NCBI GenBank assembly: GCA_026692865.1
Contig: JAPLNI010000028.1
Span: forward strand, 232,779-296,778
Length of the DNA stretch: 64,000 nt
Source: Planctomycetota bacterium
GTDB taxonomy: Bacteria; Planctomycetota; Planctomycetia; Pirellulales; Pirellulaceae
Reading direction: 5' to 3'
Position numbers and translations under genes: made by a program. This document shows, one piece after another, positions 8,315-19,610 of the stretch. The first letter of the stretch is position 1. Each line of letters starts with the position of its first letter. The notes below the pieces were generated by a model, which was given only the letters and a program-made list of their open reading frames with translations, had not been told where the DNA came from and searched no databases.

Positions 8315-8987
8315 TCGTAGATCGATCTTCTAAGGTTCTTCTGTGCCTGACAATGATCCCGCTGATCATGTACACGACTTCTTCTGCAATATTGGTTGCG
8401 TGGTCAGCAATCTGTTCAATGTGTCGCGATGCGGAGAAGCAATGGAGGACGGTAGAAATGCTCTCTGGATGACGCTTCATGATCTCGACGAGCTGATCGA
8501 TGACCTTCACGTTCATCGCATCGACTCTGTCATCAGCACTGATGACTTGGTAAGCGTGATCCATATCTTGGTTCACAAACGCATCCAGACTTTGCCGCAC
8601 CATGGATGCAGCCATACCCGCCATCTGATGCAGATCAACTGGAATATGGAAATCAGGAAATGGGCTCACACTGTGAGCTCGCTGTGCAATGTTACAAGCG
8701 AGATCGGCCATTCGCTCCAGGTCGTTATTGATCTTCATCATGGTGGTCACTCGACGCAGGTCGGCAGCCACCGGTTGGTGTAGAGCGAGCATCTTTAAAC
8801 ACTCCTCTTCAATTCGAACCTCATTTTGATCAATATCTTCGTCACGCTCTATCATTTCCAAAGCTAAAGCATCATTGCGTTCAACCAAGGCTTTGACGGC
8901 CAAACCGATCATCTCCTCGACCTGGCCCGAGAGCCGCAGAAGTGAGTGAAAAGCTTCGCTAAGGTCCTGGCTTAAATGACGCGACAT
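8301..8987 (-). CDS. phoU: Phosphate transport regulator PhoU
   Basis: This 228-residue protein is built from two three-helix PhoU repeats. The first carries ERDEDIDQNEVRIEEECL and the second MNVKVIDQLVEIMKRHPES. Metal-binding acidic motifs and the helix LERMADLACNIAQRA are typical. PhoU damps PhoR/PhoB signalling and Pst uptake at the inner face of the membrane. An open frame extends to 9128, but I choose the ATG at 8987: it gives the family's usual N-terminus (MSRHLSQDLSEAF) and has a GGAG motif about seven bases before it. It lies 212 bases downstream of atpC on the same strand and overlaps the regulator gene that follows. Confidence 0.88.
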   Translation of the reverse strand: MSRHLSQDLSEAFHSLLRLSGQVEEMIGLAVKALVERNDALALEMIERDEDIDQNEVRIEEECLKMLALHQPVAADLRRVTTMMKINNDLERMADLACNIAQRAHSVSPFPDFHIPVDLHQMAGMAASMVRQSLDAFVNQDMDHAYQVISADDRVDAMNVKVIDQLVEIMKRHPESISTVLHCFSASRHIEQIADHATNIAEEVVYMISGIIVRHRRTLEDRSTNGKD

Positions 8988-9199
8988 GAATGCTCCGAGT
9001 GCGCAAAAGGGTTCGTCGATCGGCAAAAATGGACAACGGAAAGCCAAACACAAGGCTCGCCCGCCGCTACAAATCATTTTGCTCGATCGCCCCCTTGTTT
9101 CCAAGGAGCAAATCTTAGCCATCTTCAATTAAGAAGCGATGAAGAAATAATGAAGACTAAGTGTGATTTCCTACGATCTCACTGCGATAGAAGCTCTTC

Positions 9200-9601
9200 T
9201 TAAGCTTGCAGACGAAGCTTTGCACGAGCTTGAGATACCGCTCGATCCTTCAGAGCAAATGTCTCAGGCGACGAAGAGACTATCGCCAGGGCCTTTTCAA
9301 GGTCCGATGACGCTTGTGCTTTGTCAATCGACTCTGGCTTTAGCATACGGTCAGTGAGAACATACACGGCTTCTCGTCGAACTTGCACAAACCCGCCGTC
9401 GACATAGTGGGAAGTCTCCGACGATCCCTGCTTGACCTTCATAATCCCGAAGCCCAACCGACCTACCATCGGCGCGCGGCCAGGCAAAATCCCAATTTCA
9501 CCGTCGTACAATGGCACTGTGAGCGAATCTGCCTGGAGGTCTAGCTCAGTCTTCTCAGGAGTGACAACAACACAGCGAATAGTGGCCATAGTAAAAATCA
9601 A
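9200..9601 (-). CDS. atpC: ATP synthase F1 subunit epsilon
   Basis: This is the 133-residue epsilon subunit, which sits on the central stalk and can inhibit ATP hydrolysis. The N-terminal beta-sandwich has IRCVVVTPEKTELDLQADSL, DGEIGILPGRAPMVGRLGFG and GGFVQVRREAVYVLTD. The helical C-terminal part covers about 95-133. It is the last gene of the atp operon, separated from atpD by a 90-base spacer that holds a large inverted repeat. Confidence 0.93.
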   Translation of the reverse strand: MIFTMATIRCVVVTPEKTELDLQADSLTVPLYDGEIGILPGRAPMVGRLGFGIMKVKQGSSETSHYVDGGFVQVRREAVYVLTDRMLKPESIDKAQASSDLEKALAIVSSSPETFALKDRAVSQARAKLRLQA

Positions 9602-9634
9602 ACAATCAAAAACAAATTATTGAAACAGTGCTGC

Positions 9635-9691
9635 AAAAGCCTTTGGTTGGGCGAACCAACATCGAAGGCTGACGCCAGAGCAAAGGCTTTT
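9635..9691 (-). promoter_or_regulatory. Intercistronic hairpin between atpD and atpC
   Basis: A perfect 11-base inverted repeat, AAAAGCCTTTG at 9635-9645 with CAAAGGCTTTT at 9681-9691, encloses a smaller stem (GTTGG 9646-9650 with CCAAC 9656-9660). It abuts the atpD stop codon. In the minus-strand transcript the outer stem ends in a TTTT run, so it could act as a partial terminator, a processing site or a 3' stability element that sets the atpD to atpC ratio. The role is inferred; the repeat is seen directly. Confidence 0.55.
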
Positions 9692-11155
<1,464 letters not shown>

Positions 11156-11224
11156 TCAGATTGGAAAGAATGAGTTGAATATAAAAGCTTGATAGTTTGT
11201 TAAAAGCGGTCGTATAGCCACACG

Positions 11225-12136
11225 TTATCCGAGTGCTTCCACGCCACCGATGATTTCCATAATCTCTTGAGTGATTTTCGATTGCCTTGCGCGATTGAAA
11301 GTTCGCGAAAGTTGCTTGATGATGTCACCAGCGTTTTCGGTAGCGCTCTTCATCGCGATCATTCTCGCAATTTGTTCGCTAACAGCCGCATCGAGGAAGC
11401 ACTTGAAAACGCGGGCTCGGAATGCTGCCGGAACGACTTCTTCAAGGATGCTCTCAGCCGATGGTAAGAACTCGTAATCGTCCTTGAGCTTGGAAGCTCC
11501 AGAAGCGACATCGGTTACAGCACTAGCATTTACTTTCTTCGAATCGATCGCCAAACTTGAAATCGGTAGAAGTGTTTCGACAACTGCGACTTGCTTGGAG
11601 ACAGTCAAAAACTTGGTGTAAACGACATCCACGCGATCGATTTTTCCGGTGATGAATCTCTCCATCAAATCGTCGGCAATCTTGGCGACTTCATCGAAGG
11701 CAGGTGCGTCATCAAACTGAGTGAATGTCTTCTCAAGGGGAATGCCGCGGAACTTAAGAGCAGATATGCCCCTTTTTCCGCTAACGCTCATTGGTGAGCT
11801 ACCAATCGTTTCTGCGATCTCGTTACGACGTTGAAGAGCCAGTCGCAACACCGACCCGTTATAACCTCCGCAAAGACCGCGATTGCTCGTGAGCAAAAGC
11901 ATCTCAGCAGCTTTCACGGTCTCACGAGATTGTAAAAGCGGATGCGAGACCTCAGTCCCTGATTTTGCAAGATCCTGAACAATCGCAGTGATTAAATTAG
12001 TGTAGTCACTCGCAGCCGATGCACGGTCCATCGCCTTCTTGAAGCGAGCGGTCGCGATCAACTCCATCGTTCGCGTAATCTTGCGAATGTTTTTGATGGA
12101 CTTGCGGCGTTTATCGAGTAATCGAATATTGGCCAT
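11225..12136 (-). CDS. atpG: ATP synthase F1 subunit gamma
   Basis: This is the 303-residue central-stalk gamma subunit. The N-terminal coiled-coil helix reads KRRKSIKNIRKITRTMELIA, the middle has LLLTSNRGLCGGYNGSVLR, and the C-terminal helix shows MIAMKSATENAGDIIKQLSR followed by FNRARQSKITQEIMEI. All are diagnostic. It starts nine bases after the atpA stop on the minus strand and precedes atpD by 78 bases. Rotation of this subunit couples proton flow to catalysis. Confidence 0.95.
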   Translation of the reverse strand: MANIRLLDKRRKSIKNIRKITRTMELIATARFKKAMDRASAASDYTNLITAIVQDLAKSGTEVSHPLLQSRETVKAAEMLLLTSNRGLCGGYNGSVLRLALQRRNEIAETIGSSPMSVSGKRGISALKFRGIPLEKTFTQFDDAPAFDEVAKIADDLMERFITGKIDRVDVVYTKFLTVSKQVAVVETLLPISSLAIDSKKVNASAVTDVASGASKLKDDYEFLPSAESILEEVVPAAFRARVFKCFLDAAVSEQIARMIAMKSATENAGDIIKQLSRTFNRARQSKITQEIMEIIGGVEALG

Positions 12137-12145
12137 GGGTTGAAC

Positions 12146-13654
12146 CTACTTCTTGAATCCAGCCTTGAAAGCCAAAATAGTCGATTTGATTGCTTCTTCC
12201 ACTTCGGAAGTGAGATCTCCAACTTGTGTAATCTTGTCAGCAAGACCCGGAGCGCGGTCCTTGAGGTGATTTTGCAAACCTGCCTCAAAGTCACGTACCT
12301 TGTCCACAGGAATGTCATCCAGGTATCCGCGTGTTGCGGCATACAGGCTGACGATCTGCTCGGCTGCCGACATCGGTTGGTATTGCTGTTGCTTGAGCAA
12401 TTCCACCATTCGATAACCACGATCGAGTTTGGATTGCGTAGCTGGATCAAGTTCGGTACCGAGCTGTGCGAATGCCTCCAACTCACGGAACGAAGCCAAG
12501 TCCAATCGCAAACCACCGGCGACCTTCTTCATCGCCTTGATCTGTGCTGCACCACCCACGCGAGATACCGAAATACCGACGTTCATCGCCGGACGAATAC
12601 CAGCGAAGAACAAGTCTGGTTGCAAGTAAATCTGGCCATCCGTGATCGAAATCACGTTAGTGGGAATGTAAGCCGAAACTTCACCTTCGAGAGTTTCGAT
12701 GATCGGTAAGCTAGTTAACGATCCGCTTCCCAGCTCCTTTGAAAGCTTAGCAGATCGCTCAAGCAATCGACTGTGACAATAGAAAACGTCTCCAGGGAAC
12801 GCTTCGCGTCCTGGTGGGCGTCGCATGAGAAGACTCAATTGACGGTAAGCGACTGCTTGCTTACTCAAATCATCATAAACAATCAAAGCGTGTCCGCCGT
12901 TGAACATGTAGTGCTCGGCCATCGCTGTTCCCGCGTACGGAGCGATGTATTGGAGCGGAGCTGGTGCCGAAGCACCTGCTACGATAACAGTCGTATAATC
13001 GAGTGCACCGTGCTTGCGAAGAGCATCGATAACCAACGCAACCGATGAATCCTTTTGACCGATCGCAACGTAAAAGCACTTCACGCCGGTGTTCTTTTGG
13101 TTGATGATCGCATCGAGAGCGACTGCTGTCTTACCGGTCTTTCGGTCACCGATGATCAATTCCCGCTGACCGCGACCGATTGGAGTCATCGCATCCACGG
13201 CTTTGATACCGGTTTGCATTGGCTCGTGAACCGGATGACGCTCGGCAACACCTGTCGCAATGATTTCAACAGGTCGCGTTTGGGTGGTGTTAACTGGGCC
13301 TTTTCCGTCGAGTGGATTTCCAAGTGGATCGAGAACTCGACCGAGCACTGCGTCACCGACTGGAACCGACAACAACTTACCGAGCGAGCGAACTTCATCG
13401 CCTTCTTTGATCGTCAGATAGTCGCCGAGAATGATAACCCCAACGGAGTTTTCTTCGAGGTTGAACGCTAGTCCAGTTACTCCCGAAGGGAACTCGACCA
13501 TCTCACCAGCCATGATGTTCGAAAGCCCGTAGACCCGAGCGATCCCGTCACCGACTTCAAGAACAGTTCCTACTTCGCGGACATCGACGGTGCTTCCGAA
13601 TTGCTGGATTTCAGCTTGGATGACCGATGCAATTTCGTCTGAGTTAAATTTCAT
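12146..13654 (-). CDS. atpA: ATP synthase F1 subunit alpha
   Basis: This is the 502-residue alpha subunit, with the non-catalytic nucleotide sites. It shows [20 protein letters not shown] in the beta-barrel, the P-loop [33 protein letters not shown] in the Walker B region and [20 protein letters not shown], all diagnostic. Length matches the family. It follows atpH after about 120 bases and is nine bases from atpG. Confidence 0.97.
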   Translation of the reverse strand: MKFNSDEIASVIQAEIQQFGSTVDVREVGTVLEVGDGIARVYGLSNIMAGEMVEFPSGVTGLAFNLEENSVGVIILGDYLTIKEGDEVRSLGKLLSVPVGDAVLGRVLDPLGNPLDGKGPVNTTQTRPVEIIATGVAERHPVHEPMQTGIKAVDAMTPIGRGQRELIIGDRKTGKTAVALDAIINQKNTGVKCFYVAIGQKDSSVALVIDALRKHGALDYTTVIVAGASAPAPLQYIAPYAGTAMAEHYMFNGGHALIVYDDLSKQAVAYRQLSLLMRRPPGREAFPGDVFYCHSRLLERSAKLSKELGSGSLTSLPIIETLEGEVSAYIPTNVISITDGQIYLQPDLFFAGIRPAMNVGISVSRVGGAAQIKAMKKVAGGLRLDLASFRELEAFAQLGTELDPATQSKLDRGYRMVELLKQQQYQPMSAAEQIVSLYAATRGYLDDIPVDKVRDFEAGLQNHLKDRAPGLADKITQVGDLTSEVEEAIKSTILAFKAGFKK

Positions 13655-13773
13655 AATGAGGATGCGTGGCTTTAGGCAATGCCGCCTGTTAAAAGTGAAC
13701 TGTAAAAAATGAGTTGGCGATGCTTATCAGGGCATCAAAAATCTGATTTACAAAAAGTTTGTTTTCTTATTCT

Positions 13774-14397
13774 TTAGGAAGCAAGGCTTCCCAAACGATC
13801 ACGAATTGCTTGCTCGGCCTTTGCAACCGTAGTGTTTCGCAAGTTCTTCAGTTGCCCATCGACGCTTCCATCGTAGACCACGTCCCCAACACGAATCACC
13901 AATCCACCCAAGATGGATGAATCGACCTTGTTAGAAACAGACACGGGTGCATTGAACTTCAACGAAAGCGACGTTCGAATGGTTTCCATCGCAACGGCTT
14001 CAAGCGGCTCGGCAGTCGTCAGCAAAATCTGTAGTCGACCCGTAGCAGCATCTCGCATAACTCCGACCGACTTCTCAATCGATCGCAGCATTCCGAGTCG
14101 ACGACGTCGAGCAACGACTTTCAAAAAGTTCATCAAAGTCGGTGAGACTCTCGCTCCGAAAATTCGGTCAAGCATCGCAACCTTCGACTCTACATCGATA
14201 CGTGGGTTTGAAAAAATCGCCTCCAAGCCTGGTTGCTGATTCAAGACATCAGCTACCACCGTTCGCAATTCATCAACCACTTGGTCGATCGTTCCAACGC
14301 TGCCTGCAGCGGCCAGTAACGCCTTTGCATAAACTTGCCCTACATGCAACGATTCGTCATCGAAGACTGTATCAATTTTGATCATTTCAGCCGTCAT
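13774..14397 (-). CDS. atpH: ATP synthase F1 subunit delta
   Basis: This 207-residue delta (OSCP-like) subunit joins the F1 head to the peripheral stalk. The N-terminal helical domain begins near VGQVYAKALLAAAGS. The C-terminal domain has the family block ILGGLVIRVGDVVYDGSVDG followed by QLKNLRNTT. It is slightly longer than the usual ~180 residues, because of an N-terminal extension. It starts three bases after the atpF stop codon, so translational coupling is likely. Confidence 0.93.
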   Translation of the reverse strand: MTAEMIKIDTVFDDESLHVGQVYAKALLAAAGSVGTIDQVVDELRTVVADVLNQQPGLEAIFSNPRIDVESKVAMLDRIFGARVSPTLMNFLKVVARRRRLGMLRSIEKSVGVMRDAATGRLQILLTTAEPLEAVAMETIRTSLSLKFNAPVSVSNKVDSSILGGLVIRVGDVVYDGSVDGQLKNLRNTTVAKAEQAIRDRLGSLAS

Positions 14398-14400
14398 AAT

Positions 14401-15120
14401 TTAGTTCCGGTTTGGAAGCTTGTTGAGAGCTTCATTGATCAAGTATTGATGATCGGTCCCATTCAACTCTCGACCCACAACGCGACGGGCTAGCGAGAAC
14501 GCGAGATCGGTACTCTTACCGGCCAAATCAGACAATGCAGCCTGCTTAGCCGATTCAATATCCGACAGAGCGCGGTCTCGTTGACGGGTCGCTTCTTCTT
14601 GAGCTGCAGCCAAAATTCGCTGACCAGCGGCTTCTGAATCCTTGCGAGCTTGCGTTAACAGGTCCTGAGCTTGAGTCGTTGCCGAAGCGAGCTTGGATTC
14701 ATATTCCTTAAGCTTTGCTGCGCCATCTTCAGCCGCTTTCTTCGCCTCCGCAATCTGATTTGCAATGGTTGTCTCGCGTTTGGCAAGCCCCTCGGCGATT
14801 GGCTTCCAAGCAACCGCATACAGAACAGCCAGCAGAAGCCCGAAAACAATTAGCGAGAAGAGAGCTCCGTCAGAACGAAACTCCATCGGGTTGCCTTGCA
14901 TCGGACCCGCATGATCGTGCGTTGGATCGTGATGACCGGCCGCCCCATGCGCGTCCCCGTGTACTTCATCTGCTGCGTTTGCAACAACGGCGGCCGCGTT
15001 CGTTTTGGCATCTTCTGCGCGAGCAAAACTCACACAGGAGATTCCGATTAAAGCGACCGAAAGAAGCCAAGCAGAAACAGATCCTGTTCTGCTAGAACCT
15101 AATAATGTTCCTAGAGCCAT
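14401..15120 (-). CDS. atpF: ATP synthase Fo subunit b with signal peptide and His-rich N-terminus
   Basis: This 239-residue subunit b of the peripheral stalk is longer than the usual ~156-170 residues. A signal-peptide-like segment (about 15-36) is followed by an Ala-rich and His-rich stretch (HGDAHGAAGHHDPTHDHAG, about 54-72). Then come the expected membrane helix ALFSLIVFGLLLAVLYAVAW and the long charged coiled coil (about 110-225). The leader plus His-rich part would lie outside the membrane if processed. A similar leader is present on atpE. Position between atpE and atpH supports the call. Confidence 0.9.
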   Translation of the reverse strand: MALGTLLGSSRTGSVSAWLLSVALIGISCVSFARAEDAKTNAAAVVANAADEVHGDAHGAAGHHDPTHDHAGPMQGNPMEFRSDGALFSLIVFGLLLAVLYAVAWKPIAEGLAKRETTIANQIAEAKKAAEDGAAKLKEYESKLASATTQAQDLLTQARKDSEAAGQRILAAAQEEATRQRDRALSDIESAKQAALSDLAGKSTDLAFSLARRVVGRELNGTDHQYLINEALNKLPNRN

Positions 15121-15251
15121 GACAATTGTTCTTCAAAGATTGGACGATTGCGAACATTCAATAAAACAATAAACAGAACTTTGTGAGCAACAGGCGATCA
15201 AGCTTGTCGACACGAACAGTTTCCGTTCGCGAGCAGAAGTCGGACAACGGC

Positions 15252-17001
<1,750 letters not shown>

Positions 17002-17009
17002 GCCGCGCT

Positions 17010-17441
17010 CTATCGCTGTCTAGTATCTTGACTGATGTTACGGATCGATAAGGCGGATTCTAATACGACGAACGGAAAATAACAGCCCAGCAGGCTAGCT
17101 GCGAAAGATTTGTCTAGCGGCCATTTTGTCGCAGCAGCGCCCAGGATAGCGACCGCAACGACTCCGAACCGCCAAAGAACAGTCAGAATTGGCATCGCCG
17201 CAGCATTTTCCCGACCAAACCTAGTGTATCGCAACGAAAGCGGCACAGCGGCCCCCAAAGCGCCCCAAAATACCCCCAATATCAAATCGAAAGTGGAAAT
17301 AGGCAAACCTACCGCAGCAGTCCAAGGCAGCAACAAGAGGCCAACCACCCAACACGCTAGAGCCACCATCGCGACGGCTCCGAAATCAAATGCAAGCGAG
17401 CCGAACTTTTTCCCAGACGGTTTGTTAATGTCGCTTCCCAT
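17010..17441 (-). CDS. AtpI-like membrane protein at the head of the atp operon
   Basis: This is a 143-residue protein, starting at the ATG at 17441 (MGSDINKPSGKK); an open frame extends to 17507 without resemblance to anything. Four hydrophobic segments are visible, including VAMVALACWVVGLLLLPWTA, DLILGVFWGALGAAVPLSLR and FGVVAVAILGAAATKWPLD. It occupies the place of atpI, directly before atpB with an eight-base gap, but the sequence is only loosely AtpI-like. AtpI proteins assist c-ring assembly. The function here is inferred from position and topology. Confidence 0.65.
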   Translation of the reverse strand: MGSDINKPSGKKFGSLAFDFGAVAMVALACWVVGLLLLPWTAAVGLPISTFDLILGVFWGALGAAVPLSLRYTRFGRENAAAMPILTVLWRFGVVAVAILGAAATKWPLDKSFAASLLGCYFPFVVLESALSIRNISQDTRQR

Positions 17442-17887
17442 AAAGACGTCTGAATAAATGTAAGTCGCAAAGGTCTCGTAAAACTGAATACTACACCGAA
17501 TATCCAAGTAGATGTTTCAACGTGATCAAAGTAGCTTATGCGACATCAGATCGGTTGCTTCGAACATGTTTTGGATGTGAAGTTACGAATGCGGGGGAGG
17601 GATACCCGCGAACTGCCCTGCTCGTGCATACCTGCAATCGCCTTCTTTTGGCCCGCGAATACCTCAGGTGATCGCGGATTAATGCGAGCCTGAGATGCTT
17701 AGGACAAGTTCGTAATCATCGATTTTTTCACGTAGATCCGCGATATCTGTCGGCGGCTGTAAAAACACAGGAAACATAACCGGTTACAAATGTAAAAATC
17801 TTGCGGACGCAAAAATTCCACAGTGTGCCAGGTTACGATACGCAATGTTGCTGACGACGACTTTCGCAGGTATTCCGAAAACGAGCC
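17442..17887. other. Intergenic region upstream of the atp operon
   Basis: About 445 bases between the sulfatase 3' end and the AtpI-like gene. It should hold the promoter for the nine-gene atp transcript, and also the 3' end of the sulfatase transcription unit's upstream neighbour. I see short G/C-rich inverted segments (for example GCGGG near 17589 with CCCGC near 17606), but no clear -35/-10 pair and no gene. Confidence 0.4.
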
Positions 17888-19294
17888 TTATTTGGCCTTC
17901 TTTTGACCGCCGGGAACGATTGAAGTTACCGGCTCGTTCAAAAGCAATGGGTTACCAAATACGGTTTGTTGATCTCCCTGTTGTTTCATCCAAGCGTCAA
18001 GCTCAGAACGCAATGCCGCTAAGCGAGTCTTTTGGTCTGGATTCGATGCGAGGTTGTTGCATTCATAAGGATCTAATTGAAGATCATAGAGTTCCTCGGA
18101 TGGGTGCTCAATGTAGCGATGGACAATTGCTTTTGCGAATGGATCTTTCTCTGAAGCACTCAGCCAAGATTGCCAATACTCCCGGCCGCTTGGTCCTTCG
18201 GAACGAGAGATGTGAGTGTGCTGCTGGAACTCCGGATGGAGATTTCGAATGTACTTCCAATCGCGTGTCCGGACGCATCGAATTGGAAAAACGTTGAAAT
18301 CGCCATCACCACTTTGGGTGCTAAAAATCTGCTCGCGGTGGTCGCTTTTGGAACCTAGAAGCACACCAGCAAAAGATTTACCGTCGATCCCCTCTGGAAC
18401 TTTTCCGCCGGCGAGCTCAATGAATGTTGGAAGTAAATCTGGCAAACAAATCATTGCATCGCTTTTGGCCCCCGGTTTGATATGGCCAGGCCATTCCGCA
18501 ATAAATGGAATACGTATTCCAGCGTCATAAAGCGTCCACTTACCGAATGGCCAAGGCCCGCCATGATCCGCTGTAAAGACGAGCAATATTTCGCCGGCAA
18601 CTTTCTCGCGAACGAGAGTTCGCACTTCACCGAAAAGAGTGTCCGCTTTGGTAACATCGGTGTAGTACTTTGCCCGCATTTCGCGGGTTTCTTTCGTATC
18701 AACGTGCGTAGGTGGCAGCGAGATCTTTGTCGGGTCATACTGGCTTGTATCGCTCCAAGGGGTATGTGGATGGCGTGTGCCTACAAACAAGCAAAGCGGC
18801 TTTGTTGCATCTCGATCGGAAAGAAACTTTGCAATGGATTGTGTATCGGAAAATCCTTGATTAGGCCCTTCGATATAATCAAAGCCGTGATCTTTTGCAA
18901 AGACGTTGTGGGCTACTTTACCGATTGCTGCAACTTCATAACCTAGCGTTCTCAGAATGGGTGGCAACGAATCTACGTCAGAACGTTTTGCACGATGATT
19001 GGGTTCCGCACCGTTGCGAGCTGGCCAGAGGCCAGTTAGCATTGCTGTTCGGCTTGGTCCACAGGATGGCGATGCAACAAATGCATGTGAGAACGTCATT
19101 CCGTTAGAAGCGAGGCGTTTTGTGTTTGGTGTCAACACGTCTGCGGAATCATAAACCTCGGAGTCCAACTGGCCGTGGTCGTCAGCGATGAAGACAACGA
19201 AATTTGGTTTGCTTTTTTCGTTGCTCCAAGCTTCGACAGTACCGCAAACGGCATTCGAAATTATGCAAATGAGGGATAGAGTGAGTGATTTCAT
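17888..19294 (-). CDS. Secreted sulfatase (sulfamidase/heparan N-sulfatase-like)
   Basis: This 468-residue formylglycine-dependent sulfatase starts at the ATG at 19294, where a signal peptide begins (MKSLTLSLICIISNAV). The metal-binding FVVFIADDHGQ lies near the N-terminus. The modification motif is SPSCGPSRTAMLTG, with its Cys near residue 76. GKVAHN and TRHPHTPW supply further active-site residues, and FTADHGGPWPFGKWTLYDAG is the second metal site. Closest resemblance is to the arylsulfatase A/sulfamidase group that acts on sulfated polysaccharides; the substrate is not determined. Maturation needs a formylglycine-generating enzyme encoded elsewhere. An upstream in-frame ATG at 19354 would hide the signal peptide. 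Confidence 0.9.
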   Translation of the reverse strand: MKSLTLSLICIISNAVCGTVEAWSNEKSKPNFVVFIADDHGQLDSEVYDSADVLTPNTKRLASNGMTFSHAFVASPSCGPSRTAMLTGLWPARNGAEPNHRAKRSDVDSLPPILRTLGYEVAAIGKVAHNVFAKDHGFDYIEGPNQGFSDTQSIAKFLSDRDATKPLCLFVGTRHPHTPWSDTSQYDPTKISLPPTHVDTKETREMRAKYYTDVTKADTLFGEVRTLVREKVAGEILLVFTADHGGPWPFGKWTLYDAGIRIPFIAEWPGHIKPGAKSDAMICLPDLLPTFIELAGGKVPEGIDGKSFAGVLLGSKSDHREQIFSTQSGDGDFNVFPIRCVRTRDWKYIRNLHPEFQQHTHISRSEGPSGREYWQSWLSASEKDPFAKAIVHRYIEHPSEELYDLQLDPYECNNLASNPDQKTRLAALRSELDAWMKQQGDQQTVFGNPLLLNEPVTSIVPGGQKKAK

Positions 19295-19610
19295 TATTTG
19301 AGTCGCATTAAAGTAATAGTTTTCAGGCAATAGAATTATTGCTCGAAGGGACACCCATATTCACGCAGGAACAACCGGGAGACTAGGTGTGCGGCACCTG
19401 TTTATAGACCGGATCCGGTTTACAAGATTGTACAGGACCACCGGACATAAGAACGCAACAACTAATACACGCATGCCGATCTCGACCCAGTATTCATTTA
19501 ACCGTTTGGATCGCGATGATGTTCGTTTGACTCGGCGAGCGCCAGCATCGCTGGGCGGACGCGAGGAGTTCACCCAATGACGCTATGCGCCTGGCTTGAT
19601 CGGCTGTTTG
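19295..19610. other. Intergenic region without a supported gene
   Basis: About 315 bases between the multidomain gene and the sulfatase, both on the minus strand. Two overlapping frames of 63-70 codons on opposite strands exist (19361-19573 and 19389-19580), but neither has a recognisable family or ribosome binding site. I see no terminator with a T-run. Confidence 0.4.

Noticed and set aside
19361..19580. Overlapping frames of 63-70 codons on both strands
   Set aside because: No family or start signal; they overlap each other.
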